Shown piece by piece: positions 43,446-51,537 of a stretch of 64,000 nucleotides of DNA. The DNA lies in NCBI RefSeq assembly GCF_003946625.1, contig NZ_RHOR01000008.1, positions 47,115-111,114 of the forward strand. Direction: 5' to 3'. Source of the stretch: Companilactobacillus kedongensis (lineage in GTDB: Bacteria; Bacillota; Bacilli; Lactobacillales; Lactobacillaceae). Below the pieces are notes generated by a model. It searched no databases. It saw only the letters and a list, made by a program, of their open reading frames with translations, and was not told the DNA's origin. Both the position numbers and the translations under genes were made by a program. The first letter of the stretch is position 1. Each line of letters starts with the position of its first letter.

Positions 43446-45217
43446 TAGATAGCAGTATAGATACAATATTTTCCGTCGATCCAACCATTTTCTACTTGAT
43501 ACCATGTCGTCCCGTCAACGATTTGCTTAGAAGTTACCTTCCAAGTTGTTCCATCGGCTAGACGTGTACCATTAAACTTATGGTTTTCAGATGGTGAGTT
43601 ATAAACATTGATACCATAACCTGGAATATAGTTAATTTTAACCGTACCATTTACAGAAGTTACGTAGTTTGAGCCCGTAACTTGAACATCATTAGCACTG
43701 ACCCATTCGTCAGATGACACACGATACCAAATTGAACCATCAGCATGAGTTGACTTCTTGTCAACTTTCCAATCAGTGTTGGCTGCCAAGGCTCTGTTGG
43801 TACTTACTTGATGTTTGGAATTATACAATCTGGCACTAGGTGAAGCAATAACGTGCACTACATCAGGATAGTCAACGACTATATCTTGATCAGATACATC
43901 AGTTGTTGTTTCTGAAGCTAGTTGAATGTCTGAATCCTTGACATACGAATTAGTTCCCACCAAATAATACTTTGCGCCATCGTCACCAAGTACATAGGCC
44001 GTTGTGACCCATGATGACTTGTAAGGCAAAGTACGGTCAGTTGCAGCGTTGGAATTTCCAGATGAGTAAACTACTGCACCGTTAGTATTTGAAATTGTCG
44101 CAGTATCACTGATCGATACTGGGGGTTGAGTTGTTGTTGATCCTTCTTCTGACTTCAATTGAACATCAGAAGATTTGACAAATTCATGCGTTGAAACTTG
44201 ATAATAAGTCTCGCCTTCTGGAGTTACTACTTTAGAAATAACTCTCCAAGGAGTACCTTCACCTAAAGCACGAGTACTTACTTGTTGGTCAGGATAAGCG
44301 TCAGTATATAAAGCTGCCGCACCCTTCTTAGTTACAGTCGCAATGTCATCGATCTTTGTTTGCGTACCATTCACTTGTTGAGTTGTACCACCATTATTAT
44401 CTTCAGATCCGCCATCAGTTTCGGTTTCACCGTCGTATTTTGTTAAATTATTTGATTCGATCATATTATTTAATACCGAAGCGTAGGTCGGAGCAGTTGC
44501 GTATTTACCTTGCAAAGCTGCCGTAGCGTCTTTATAAGTTGCAGCATTTTCCTTCCAAGCACCACTATAATATTTAGAATCCCATGATACACCATTACGA
44601 AGTTTGTTACCATTGTCGGCAAATGATTCGTAATAGGTTGGGTACTTACAAAAATTAGCATAAATGTAGTACCATCCCTGTGCGGCACTCCATTCAGACG
44701 TTTTCATAGTAATATAAGCGCCATTGTAGTCGCCTTTGATCCCAAATAAATTATTTGCTTCAGTAGTTAGTTCAGAAGTACCCCAACCACTCTCGAGAAT
44801 AGCTTGAGCCAACATTACGGATGTGTAGACACCATATTTAGCGGAAGCTTTCTGGGCCATAGGTACAGCCATTGCTAAGAATGCTTGTTGTTGTGCTGAG
44901 GTTGCTCCGGCAGTAGTAGTTGCTTGTGTCAAAGCTGAAGTTTGCGCCCTTAACAAACTGCTTTTGGCAGCCTTAGCGTCAGAAACATCTGATCCTTCAC
45001 TCGGAGTGTCATTTGATTCGGAAACTGGTGCTCCTTGTTCATCCATAACACTAGCGACACCAGTATCTTTGCCGGTTGAACCAATTTTATCTGAATCAGT
45101 ATCATTACTTTTATCGTCTGCTGAAACGGCTGCTCTTACGTGGGACGTATTTGAAGAAATGCCAACTGCGGCCAGAACACTAGCTAGCGCAGTTGAAGCT
45201 ACCCATTTTTTGTTCAT
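43445..45217 (-). CDS. GH73 endo-beta-N-acetylglucosaminidase with four SLAP modules
   Basis: A 590-residue autolysin: signal peptide (cleavage about residue 30), an Asp/Ser-rich linker, a GH73 glucosaminidase domain (about 110-265) with catalytic Glu142 in AQAILESGWGTS and LFGIKGDYNG, ATYKDA, YASVLNNMIE segments, then four SLAP-type modules (about 290-590) such as VSTRALGEGTPWRV..YYQVSTHEFV. It cleaves glycan strands of peptidoglycan, probably at the septum during cell separation, and is held on the wall by the SLAP modules. It lies at the edge of the SLAP gene cluster and has its own terminator. Confidence 0.92.
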   Translation of the reverse strand: MNKKWVASTALASVLAAVGISSNTSHVRAAVSADDKSNDTDSDKIGSTGKDTGVASVMDEQGAPVSESNDTPSEGSDVSDAKAAKSSLLRAQTSALTQATTTAGATSAQQQAFLAMAVPMAQKASAKYGVYTSVMLAQAILESGWGTSELTTEANNLFGIKGDYNGAYITMKTSEWSAAQGWYYIYANFCKYPTYYESFADNGNKLRNGVSWDSKYYSGAWKENAATYKDATAALQGKYATAPTYASVLNNMIESNNLTKYDGETETDGGSEDNNGGTTQQVNGTQTKIDDIATVTKKGAAALYTDAYPDQQVSTRALGEGTPWRVISKVVTPEGETYYQVSTHEFVKSSDVQLKSEEGSTTTQPPVSISDTATISNTNGAVVYSSGNSNAATDRTLPYKSSWVTTAYVLGDDGAKYYLVGTNSYVKDSDIQLASETTTDVSDQDIVVDYPDVVHVIASPSARLYNSKHQVSTNRALAANTDWKVDKKSTHADGSIWYRVSSDEWVSANDVQVTGSNYVTSVNGTVKINYIPGYGINVYNSPSENHKFNGTRLADGTTWKVTSKQIVDGTTWYQVENGWIDGKYCIYTAI

Positions 45218-45356
45218 GTCTAATTTCCCCTGTTTTTAAAAATTTCTTGTCTAATATCAGACTACTATGTAACGGTTTTCTGTTCAATAAAATCAACTAA
45301 ACCGTAATAAATTCTAAACATTTTGAGCAAAAAATTAATATGGTTGAAATATTGCC

Positions 45357-45407
45357 GCCTGCGGTGGAGGAAAAATTCTGCTATCAGATTTCTCCTCCAC
45401 CGTAGGC
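45357..45407. repeat. Isolated inverted repeat (possible element remnant)
   Basis: GCCTGCGGTGGAGGA pairs with TCCTCCACCGTAGGC (one mismatch) across a 21-base loop. It resembles the outer stem of the structured elements without the internal hairpins. Confidence 0.5.
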
Positions 45408-45567
45408 TTATCAAGAGATAATAAAAGCCCATCAAGAACACGGATTTTTTCAAATAGGTGTACCTAACAGGCAATACTTTTATTATATTAAATTTCCAGT
45501 TAAAGCTCCAACTTTAACTACGTTTACAACTACTACTATAAATATAGAAACAAACAATTCAACCAGA

Positions 45568-45725
45568 GAGTTTTAGTAACGTAATCCGTTGCGACTGTGG
45601 CGTTAGAAGGTGGTTTTCCTTCTTACACCACCAACGATTGTGAGATTTGCGTAAGCAAAGCTCACAATCGAGGTCCAAGACCGAGGCTTGGACCGGTTGC
45701 GCAACAGATGTAGTTACTAAAACTC
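45568..45725 (+). repeat. Structured three-hairpin element, copy E1
   Basis: Outer stem GAGTTTTAGTAAC / GTTACTAAAACTC plus inner GTTGCG / CGCAAC. Inside are three hairpins: H1 GTTAGAAGG / CCTTCTTAC; H2 GATTGTGAG-a-TTTGC-gtaa-GCAAA-g-CTCACAATC; H3 GGTCCAAG-accgagg-CTTGGACC. Complete copy, read on the plus strand, ending at the stop of the small SLAP-like gene. Confidence 0.85.
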
Positions 45726-45741
45726 GTAGGCACAAACCAAT

Positions 45742-45981
45742 TTACTCATTACGATCGATAAAGTTAACGTAATCCGCTTCGATCCATTCGCCATCTTTGG
45801 CAATACGATAGAAAGCCTTGCCGTCATCACCGATTCCACGGGCATCTGTATACCATGCTGATTGTCCTTTGACAAACTTGTCCTGTAACATTTTGCGATC
45901 CATTTCGTATGTATCGAATAGGAAGACCACGTAGCGGTCATCTTGGTTTACCTTAACAATACCGTTTACGTTTTCTAGCAT
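45742..45981 (-). CDS. Small cytosolic SLAP-like protein
   Basis: A 79-residue protein without signal peptide. Its C half, SAWYTDARGIGDDGKAFYRIA then GEWIEADYVNFID, matches the second half of a SLAP module (W..D.....DGK.YYRVS..EWV.A.DV). A strong AAGGTGGT ribosome site precedes ATG 45981, so the gene is real. SLAP modules normally work outside the cell; a signal-less single module suggests a cytosolic binding or regulatory role, or a remnant of a larger secreted protein. It lies between the GH73 gene and the paralogue cluster. Confidence 0.7.
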   Translation of the reverse strand: MLENVNGIVKVNQDDRYVVFLFDTYEMDRKMLQDKFVKGQSAWYTDARGIGDDGKAFYRIAKDGEWIEADYVNFIDRNE

Positions 45982-46026
45982 TGTATTACCACCTTTTTAA
46001 GCTTTATCCTAATTATACCCTAAATG

Positions 46027-46056
46027 CAGAAAAAAACAGGTCTTTGTGTCAGACCT
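46027..46056 (-). terminator. Terminator of SLAP paralogue 1
   Basis: Minus-strand AACAGGTCTGACAC..GTGTCAGACCTGTT-type pairing (ACAGGTCTG / CAGACCTGT), then T residues. Confidence 0.8.
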
Positions 46057-46057
46057 G

Positions 46058-47101
46058 TTATTTATTTACCAAAGTTACACCATTGCCAGCTTTAACGAAT
46101 TCGTTTGTTGAAACCCCATAGTAAATTGCTCCACTCTCATCCACACCGATCTTATCGACTAACCAACTTGTTCCGCCCCCTAATGCGCGAGTTGATGATG
46201 ACTCTAAGTTAGCATTGTACAATCTTTGGGAAGCACCCTCAGCGATATCGATCTTCTGTAATTCTTGTAAATTAGTGATGTCCAATGCCTTAGGTAATTC
46301 TGCATGCTCTAAGAAAGTTACATCACTAGCATTTACCCACTCGTGAGTTGAAACACGATATTGTTTAATACCATTGATAGTTCTCACTTGATCCACTTGC
46401 CAATGAGTATTGGCTGACAGAGCTCTGTGGTCCAGTTCCTCATTCTTGTCATTGTATAAGTGGTAGTAAGCTTTATCAGAGTTTGTGATTGCTACTCCGG
46501 AGATTTCTTTAGCAGTTCCCTTTGGCACTACCGTTACTTTTTGATTGAAAACAAACATATCTTCGTTGCCTTCACCTAAAAATGTAGGATTTTCAGCCAG
46601 ACCATTAGTTGTCATTGTAGCTTGTCCAGCTGCATATTTACTGGCGAACTCTCCAGCACTTTTATCCAGCCTAACAATCAACTGTCTGTATAAAACAGGG
46701 TTCTCAGATGTATAAGTATCCCCCATCTCAACTAAACTGTCAGGATTCATATCTGGTGAAGAATGATATTGATCCATCGGAGCCTGAATTTTGTCGGCAA
46801 TACCAATTAATTGCCCTTTTGAATTATCATCTGTACTAACTAATTTATAGTTATACAGTCTGTTGTCATCAACACTATCACTAACCAAACTGCCCTCTTC
46901 AACTGTAGTTTCTGTTGGATATTGCAGATCAGCTGATTTAATATCAGCTACATTCACTTTACTATTTACTAAACTACTAACATTAGCATCTACGACAGGA
47001 CTTGCTTGTATCGTTGCCGAACTAAGCGAAGACGTAATCATAGGGGCCGCTGTGAGTAAAACTATTGCGGATATACCTGCATACTTTATTTTATTTCTCA
47101 T
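46058..47101 (-). CDS. Secreted SLAP-domain protein, paralogue 1
   Basis: A 347-residue protein: signal peptide MRNKIKYAGISAIVLLTAAP (cleavage about residue 33), one copy of the cluster's shared domain (about 45-205, YPTETTVEEGSLVS, VEMGDTYTSENPVLYRQ), and two SLAP modules (about 208-275 and 285-345: KQYRVSTHEWVNASDV and IYYGVSTNEFVKA). It would be loosely bound to the wall outside the cell. GGAGGAAA precedes ATG 47101 and a terminator follows, so it is a single-gene unit. It is the cluster member farthest from the S-layer-like genes. Confidence 0.85.
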   Translation of the reverse strand: MRNKIKYAGISAIVLLTAAPMITSSLSSATIQASPVVDANVSSLVNSKVNVADIKSADLQYPTETTVEEGSLVSDSVDDNRLYNYKLVSTDDNSKGQLIGIADKIQAPMDQYHSSPDMNPDSLVEMGDTYTSENPVLYRQLIVRLDKSAGEFASKYAAGQATMTTNGLAENPTFLGEGNEDMFVFNQKVTVVPKGTAKEISGVAITNSDKAYYHLYNDKNEELDHRALSANTHWQVDQVRTINGIKQYRVSTHEWVNASDVTFLEHAELPKALDITNLQELQKIDIAEGASQRLYNANLESSSTRALGGGTSWLVDKIGVDESGAIYYGVSTNEFVKAGNGVTLVNK

Positions 47102-47254
47102 GCGATTTCCTCCTGGTTATGTCCATAAGTAAATAATACTTGATTGGGAAAAGTTACGCAATAAATATACTAATAGTTATGATAAATATTTTCTAATATC
47201 CAATTGAGAATTGTCGTGATATATAATTAGCCGAAGATAGTGGGATTACAAATA

Positions 47255-48754
47255 CTATTTAACCAACCTAACCCCATCACTAGCTTTAACAAACTCATCA
47301 GTAGAAACACCATAATATATCCCACCATGCGAATCTGTTCCAACTTTATCAACCAACCAATTGGTACCACCAGCTAATGCACGAGTCGTAGAAACTTCCT
47401 GTTTAGAGTTTTGTATATTATAAATATCATGATCAGTACTCAAGCTGATTTTTTGAGGATTACTCAATCTTTTAACAGTCATCCCTTCAGAAATATTTCC
47501 ATTAGAAACAAAATCAACGTCAGACTCGTTGACCCATTCATGAGTTGAAACACGATATTGTTTTACACCATTCACAGTTCTAGCCTTATCAACTTTCCAT
47601 GAAGAACTGGCAGCCAAAGCACGATTATCAACTTTTTTATTGTCATCATTATATAGATCATAACTAGTTTTATCATTATGAGTAGTTGCTACACCTGTCG
47701 TCCGATCCACAGTACTAGGCCTAGGTTCAACAACAATTTTCTGAATATACTGAATCGCACCATCAGAAGTAATATTTTCTGCAGTCTTAGGCTCATTATT
47801 TATTGTTACTTTGCCAGAACCTTTGAGATATTCTGTAGCCAAAGGTGTCATACCAACTTTAACGATTCGATAATAAGTTGAGCCTTGACTATGTGAAAAT
47901 GTATCGCCAATCTGAACTTGTCCATCTGTTGATCCTGTACCTAACGCATTCTTAGCGCTTTCTAAATCTTTATATAAAATATTATCAGATCGATCATCAA
48001 TTGATTTTCCTAAAACAGTCCCATTAGAAAATGTCCCTTCACCACTTGTATCAGTCAAAGTGGTATAAATCTTAGAGCTATCCTGAACACTACTAACAGC
48101 CGTGCCATCGGAAACACTGATCGATGACGGATAATTTATATTTGCGGAAGTTATTTCAGATATATTATTGATTGCAGTCACTTCAGGACTTACATCAATT
48201 AATTTTTCAACAGGATTTCCGTCACTATCTAAGTTAAAATAAATAATTTTAACGCTTGCCTTAAAAGATTTAAAACTATTATCAGATTTGTTATGGAGTA
48301 AACTATCAAACTGAGATTTAAAGTCGTCAATATAAGGATCCGTTATTCTTATTTGGTAATATACTCCATTGTTTTTAAGGTAATTAATACTGTCTTCAGA
48401 TAGTAGATGCCTTCCTTGAAACATCGGTAACCTGTGTTCGTCATTAACACCATAACTTATTAACGACGAACCTTTTGTGTCTGCACTCATTTGGTTTCCA
48501 AAATCGTATCCATTGGAAATCGCAGTATACATTAATTCCATATCTTCACTACTCATACTGCCTGTAACAAATGATTGATCTTTCAAATTTTCCTGAAGTT
48601 CTTTTGCAATTTCGTTTACTCTATTATCATCAGTATCTGGCGCCACGTCATCAGCCTTAACTACATTAAGTGAATTAATTTCTGGTGAAGCAAGTGGTAC
48701 CGTCATTAAAAATGATGTAGCTATTATCCCTGCATACTTAATTGATTTTTTCAT
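47255..48754 (-). CDS. Secreted SLAP-domain protein, paralogue 2
   Basis: A 499-residue protein: signal MKKSIKYAGIIATSFLMTVP (cleavage about residue 34), an extra N-terminal domain (about 45-185), the shared domain (about 195-345, YPSSISVSDGTAVSSVQ, QIGDTFSHSQGSTYYRI), and two SLAP modules. ATG 48754 is used (GGGAGG upstream); the longer frame adds seven residues before the conserved MKKSIKYAG. A cre-like site (48771-48784) lies immediately upstream of the ribosome site, so this member may respond to carbon source. The region after its stop ends in an 18-base remnant similar to the left arm of element E2. Confidence 0.85.
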   Translation of the reverse strand: MKKSIKYAGIIATSFLMTVPLASPEINSLNVVKADDVAPDTDDNRVNEIAKELQENLKDQSFVTGSMSSEDMELMYTAISNGYDFGNQMSADTKGSSLISYGVNDEHRLPMFQGRHLLSEDSINYLKNNGVYYQIRITDPYIDDFKSQFDSLLHNKSDNSFKSFKASVKIIYFNLDSDGNPVEKLIDVSPEVTAINNISEITSANINYPSSISVSDGTAVSSVQDSSKIYTTLTDTSGEGTFSNGTVLGKSIDDRSDNILYKDLESAKNALGTGSTDGQVQIGDTFSHSQGSTYYRIVKVGMTPLATEYLKGSGKVTINNEPKTAENITSDGAIQYIQKIVVEPRPSTVDRTTGVATTHNDKTSYDLYNDDNKKVDNRALAASSSWKVDKARTVNGVKQYRVSTHEWVNESDVDFVSNGNISEGMTVKRLSNPQKISLSTDHDIYNIQNSKQEVSTTRALAGGTNWLVDKVGTDSHGGIYYGVSTDEFVKASDGVRLVK

Positions 48755-48770
48755 GTCGAGCCTCCCTTTT

Positions 48771-48784
48771 TGCAAGCGCTTACT
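48771..48784. promoter_or_regulatory. cre-like site before SLAP paralogue 2
   Basis: TGCAAGCGCTTACT matches the cre consensus at 12 of 14 positions on each strand and keeps the AAGCGCTT core. It sits just upstream of the ribosome site, downstream of a likely -10, a position where CcpA would block transcription. Confidence 0.5.
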
Positions 48785-48813
48785 TTACAATTTTAAGTAT
48801 ACTCTAAGACAAA

Positions 48814-48847
48814 TAAAAAAAGACTTGCTACTAAGCAAATCTTTCAT
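48814..48847 (-). terminator. Terminator of SLAP paralogue 3
   Basis: Minus-strand AAAGATTTGCTTAGTAGCAAGTCTTT-type stem followed by a long T run. Confidence 0.85.
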
Positions 48848-48856
48848 TTCCATAAG

Positions 48857-49975
48857 TTATTTAACGACCGATACACCGTAACTGTTATGAATAAACTCAT
48901 TTGTTGATACACCGTAATAGATTCGACCATGGATATCTGTTCCGATCTTATCAACCATCCATGTTGTTCCTCTATCTAAGGCACGATGTGTTATGAAATC
49001 TCTATCCACATTTTGTAATTGATAGTACAGATTATCTTTTGAAAGTCGTACCTGAATAGGTTTGTCCAACGGAGTAACAACAAGTTTTGAATGCATCTCG
49101 CCATCTGGAATATACGTTACATCAGATGCATTGACCCAACCGTGAGTTGATACACGATACTGCTTAATGCCATCAATTATACGAGTTCTATCTGTGTGCC
49201 ATGATGACGTAGCCATTAAAGATCTGTGATCCGCATTCGAGTTATTGTCATCATATATGCTGTAATTTGGTCTATCTGAATGTGTTGTTACTGTTCCGGA
49301 AATTACTTCTGGTTTAGGAGTACTAGTACTTCCATTATTTTCTTCTTTTTCATTTGGATCTTGTCCAATAACTATTTTTTGAGCTACATTTATGAAATGA
49401 GTTTCACCTGAAGGGCCACTTGAATGCGAGTTACCAAAAACCATATTGCTTGAGTTATATTTCTCACCATTAATAGTGAGTGTCTTTCCCTCATTTCCAC
49501 TCTTATACTTCACTATATCATCAACAAGCTGTTTGTTTTTAAAGTACATACGAATTTGTCTATAAAATACTAATCCGTATTCCGAAGAAAATTTATCCCA
49601 ACCTTTTACTACATTGCCATTATTAGTAATTGGGGCATTATAAATATAGGGTTCATCATTATGCGGAGTCCCTTCCCCAATTCTAACTATTTCAACCCTA
49701 GTGGGTTGAGCAATAATATCACCAGTTTCGCCATTTAAAACTTTTACATTCATATCTATTTCAGTACCTTGATCACCATTTAATTCACTGAACGGTGTAC
49801 CCTCTTCAACGTATATAACAGGATAAGAAACATCAACAACATTAATACCTGTAAAATCTACATTTTCCGCTTGCACAACAGTAATCATATTACTCGGCGT
49901 AACCACAGAAATTACGGGGGATAAGGCAACTAGTGTTATAGCGGCGATACCTGCGTACTTCGTCGTCTTTTTCAT
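48857..49975 (-). CDS. Secreted SLAP-domain protein, paralogue 3
   Basis: A 372-residue protein: signal MKKTTKYAGIAAITLVAL (cleavage about residue 36), the shared domain (about 45-220), and two SLAP modules (SWHTDRTRIIDGIKQYRVST, IYYGVSTNEFIHNSYGV). It is the close sister of paralogue 4: signal, linker (KPEVISGTVTTHSD) and SLAP region are almost the same, while the middle domain is diverged. ATG 49975 with GGAGGAAA upstream is preferred over an in-frame start five codons earlier that overlaps the ribosome site. Confidence 0.85.
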   Translation of the reverse strand: MKKTTKYAGIAAITLVALSPVISVVTPSNMITVVQAENVDFTGINVVDVSYPVIYVEEGTPFSELNGDQGTEIDMNVKVLNGETGDIIAQPTRVEIVRIGEGTPHNDEPYIYNAPITNNGNVVKGWDKFSSEYGLVFYRQIRMYFKNKQLVDDIVKYKSGNEGKTLTINGEKYNSSNMVFGNSHSSGPSGETHFINVAQKIVIGQDPNEKEENNGSTSTPKPEVISGTVTTHSDRPNYSIYDDNNSNADHRSLMATSSWHTDRTRIIDGIKQYRVSTHGWVNASDVTYIPDGEMHSKLVVTPLDKPIQVRLSKDNLYYQLQNVDRDFITHRALDRGTTWMVDKIGTDIHGRIYYGVSTNEFIHNSYGVSVVK

Positions 49976-50095
49976 ATGTCTTTCCTCCAAATTTGGATTT
50001 TTATCTGTAATTTAATAATAATTTATTACTTGTTAATCACACAAGACAGACCCTAGATAACATTTTGCAAGTTAAATGCCCAAATTAAAAGCACG

Positions 50096-50133
50096 ACAAC
50101 TCAACTAAGAATTGTCGTGCTATTTTATAAATC
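50096..50133 (-). terminator. Terminator of SLAP paralogue 4
   Basis: Minus-strand TAGCACGACAATTCTTAG paired with the complementary CAACTCAAC..TTGTCGTGCTTTT arm; a sister of 51347-51385. Confidence 0.8.
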
Positions 50134-50138
50134 AAATG

Positions 50139-51233
50139 CTATTTAATCTCTGAAACACCATAACTGTTATGAACAAATTCATTTGTAGATACACCGTAGT
50201 AGATTCGTCCATGAATATCCTTACCAATTTTGTCAACCATCCAATCTGTTCCACCATCTAAAGCACGATGTGTTATGAAATCTCTGTCAACATTTTGCAG
50301 TGAGTGGTGAGGATGTTCGTTAGAAACATGAATTTTAATAGGTTTATCTAGTTTAGTAACAACAAGTTTTGAATGCATCTCACCATCTGGAACGTAAGTC
50401 ACATCTGAAGCGTTCACCCAACCGTGACTTGATACACGATATTGCTTGATACCATTAATAGTACGTACTCGATCTGTGTGCCATGATGATGTAGCCATTA
50501 AAGATCTGTGCTCTGCATCAGAATTATTGTCATCGTAGATGCTGTATTTCGGTTGATCTGAGTGAGTTGTTACTGTTCCGGAAATTACTTCTGGTTTAGG
50601 AATATTTCCACCACCATTTGATTTTGGAACAACTTCAATTTCTTGACTAACGTGTATATTTACTTGATTCATGGTTGTTAAATGTTCCGATGAATAATCA
50701 TACTTATGTCCATTCAAATAAACGTTATCATTTAGGTAATACCGTACTTTTTTAATTAAATTCAATTCATCACCATAGAAATCTAATGAAATTTTTCTAT
50801 GGAGTTTCCCGTTCTGATTCAAATTAAATGTGTCACCTATGGTTAAACTTGAACGTGATAATTCATGACAAGTGGCATGTTCAAAAAATCGGGTCCCCAC
50901 TGGCAGGTCTTGCAGTGGAAACTCATCATCGTCACTATAGATATCATCGTCATATACATGCTTTATATTATAAATCGTAGCCAGTTCTCTTCCATTTTTA
51001 TTATCCAAAATAGCTCCAAAAAATTCTGGGTCATCGATATCTTCAATTTTGGACCCCTCCTCAACAAATACTTTAGATGGGAACACAATATTTATATTAT
51101 CAACTCCTGGGAATCCCGCTTCATCAGCCTGCACAACAGTAATCATATTGCTCGGTATAACCACCGAAATTACGGGGGATAAGGCAACTAGTGTAATAGC
51201 GGCGATACCTGCATATTTCATCGTCTTTTTCAT
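50139..51233 (-). CDS. Secreted SLAP-domain protein, paralogue 4
   Basis: A 364-residue protein, a recent duplicate of paralogue 3 by its signal (MKKTMKYAGIAAITLVAL), linker and two SLAP modules. The middle domain differs strongly, with acidic inserts (DDDIYSDDDEFPLQDLP) and FFEHATCHELSRSS, which looks like diversification of the exposed part over a conserved anchor. ATG 51233 has GGAGGAAA upstream. It has its own terminator and probably its own promoter. Confidence 0.85.
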   Translation of the reverse strand: MKKTMKYAGIAAITLVALSPVISVVIPSNMITVVQADEAGFPGVDNINIVFPSKVFVEEGSKIEDIDDPEFFGAILDNKNGRELATIYNIKHVYDDDIYSDDDEFPLQDLPVGTRFFEHATCHELSRSSLTIGDTFNLNQNGKLHRKISLDFYGDELNLIKKVRYYLNDNVYLNGHKYDYSSEHLTTMNQVNIHVSQEIEVVPKSNGGGNIPKPEVISGTVTTHSDQPKYSIYDDNNSDAEHRSLMATSSWHTDRVRTINGIKQYRVSSHGWVNASDVTYVPDGEMHSKLVVTKLDKPIKIHVSNEHPHHSLQNVDRDFITHRALDGGTDWMVDKIGKDIHGRIYYGVSTNEFVHNSYGVSEIK

Positions 51234-51346
51234 ATGTCTTTCCTCCAAATTTGAATTTTTATCTGTAATTTAATAATAATTTATTACCTGTTAACACCAC
51301 AAGACAGACCCTAACCCCACTTTGACAAGTTAAACGCTCAAAATAA

Positions 51347-51385
51347 AAACACGACAATTCATTTAAGAATTGTCGTGCTATTTTT
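51347..51385 (-). terminator. Hairpin between paralogues 4 and 5
   Basis: AACACGACAATTC..GAATTGTCGTGCTATTTTT: a long stem with T residues; functions as terminator of paralogue 5 on the minus strand or as a transcription barrier. A partial copy lies at about 47203-47220 after paralogue 2. Confidence 0.7.
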
Positions 51386-51400
51386 ATCTAATTATATCTA

Positions 51401-51523
51401 GCCGAAGAGTGCGGGAATTTCTACCAGCGGTGACGAGGACGTATTTAGAGATTTGCAATCGAGCCTTCAGACCTTGGCTGAAGGCGGTCCAACCGCAGGT
51501 AGAAATCCCCCGCTCTCTTCGGC
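51401..51523 (+). repeat. Structured element, copy E2 (shortened)
   Basis: Outer stem of about 24 bp: GCCGAAGAG..CGGG..ATTTCTACC (51401-51425) with its complement at 51498-51523. H3 is intact: GCCTTCAG-accttgg-CTGAAGGC. H1 is missing and H2 is cut down to GAGATTTGC. So it is a deletion derivative of the family. Confidence 0.8.
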
Positions 51524-51537
51524 GGCAAAACCAAACT

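Larger units (their letters stand above)
45218..45741. other. Intergenic region with a structured element and a remnant
   Basis: A 524-bp non-coding stretch. It contains an isolated inverted repeat at 45357-45407 (possible stripped element) and a complete structured element at 45568-45725. The promoter for the GH73 gene must be within about 45230-45350. No protein gene is supported. Confidence 0.6.

Noticed and set aside
45568..45725. tRNA or tmRNA because of a cloverleaf-like fold
   Set aside because: No tRNA consensus (TTCGA loop, acceptor CCA context); stems are too long and the element recurs with different arms.
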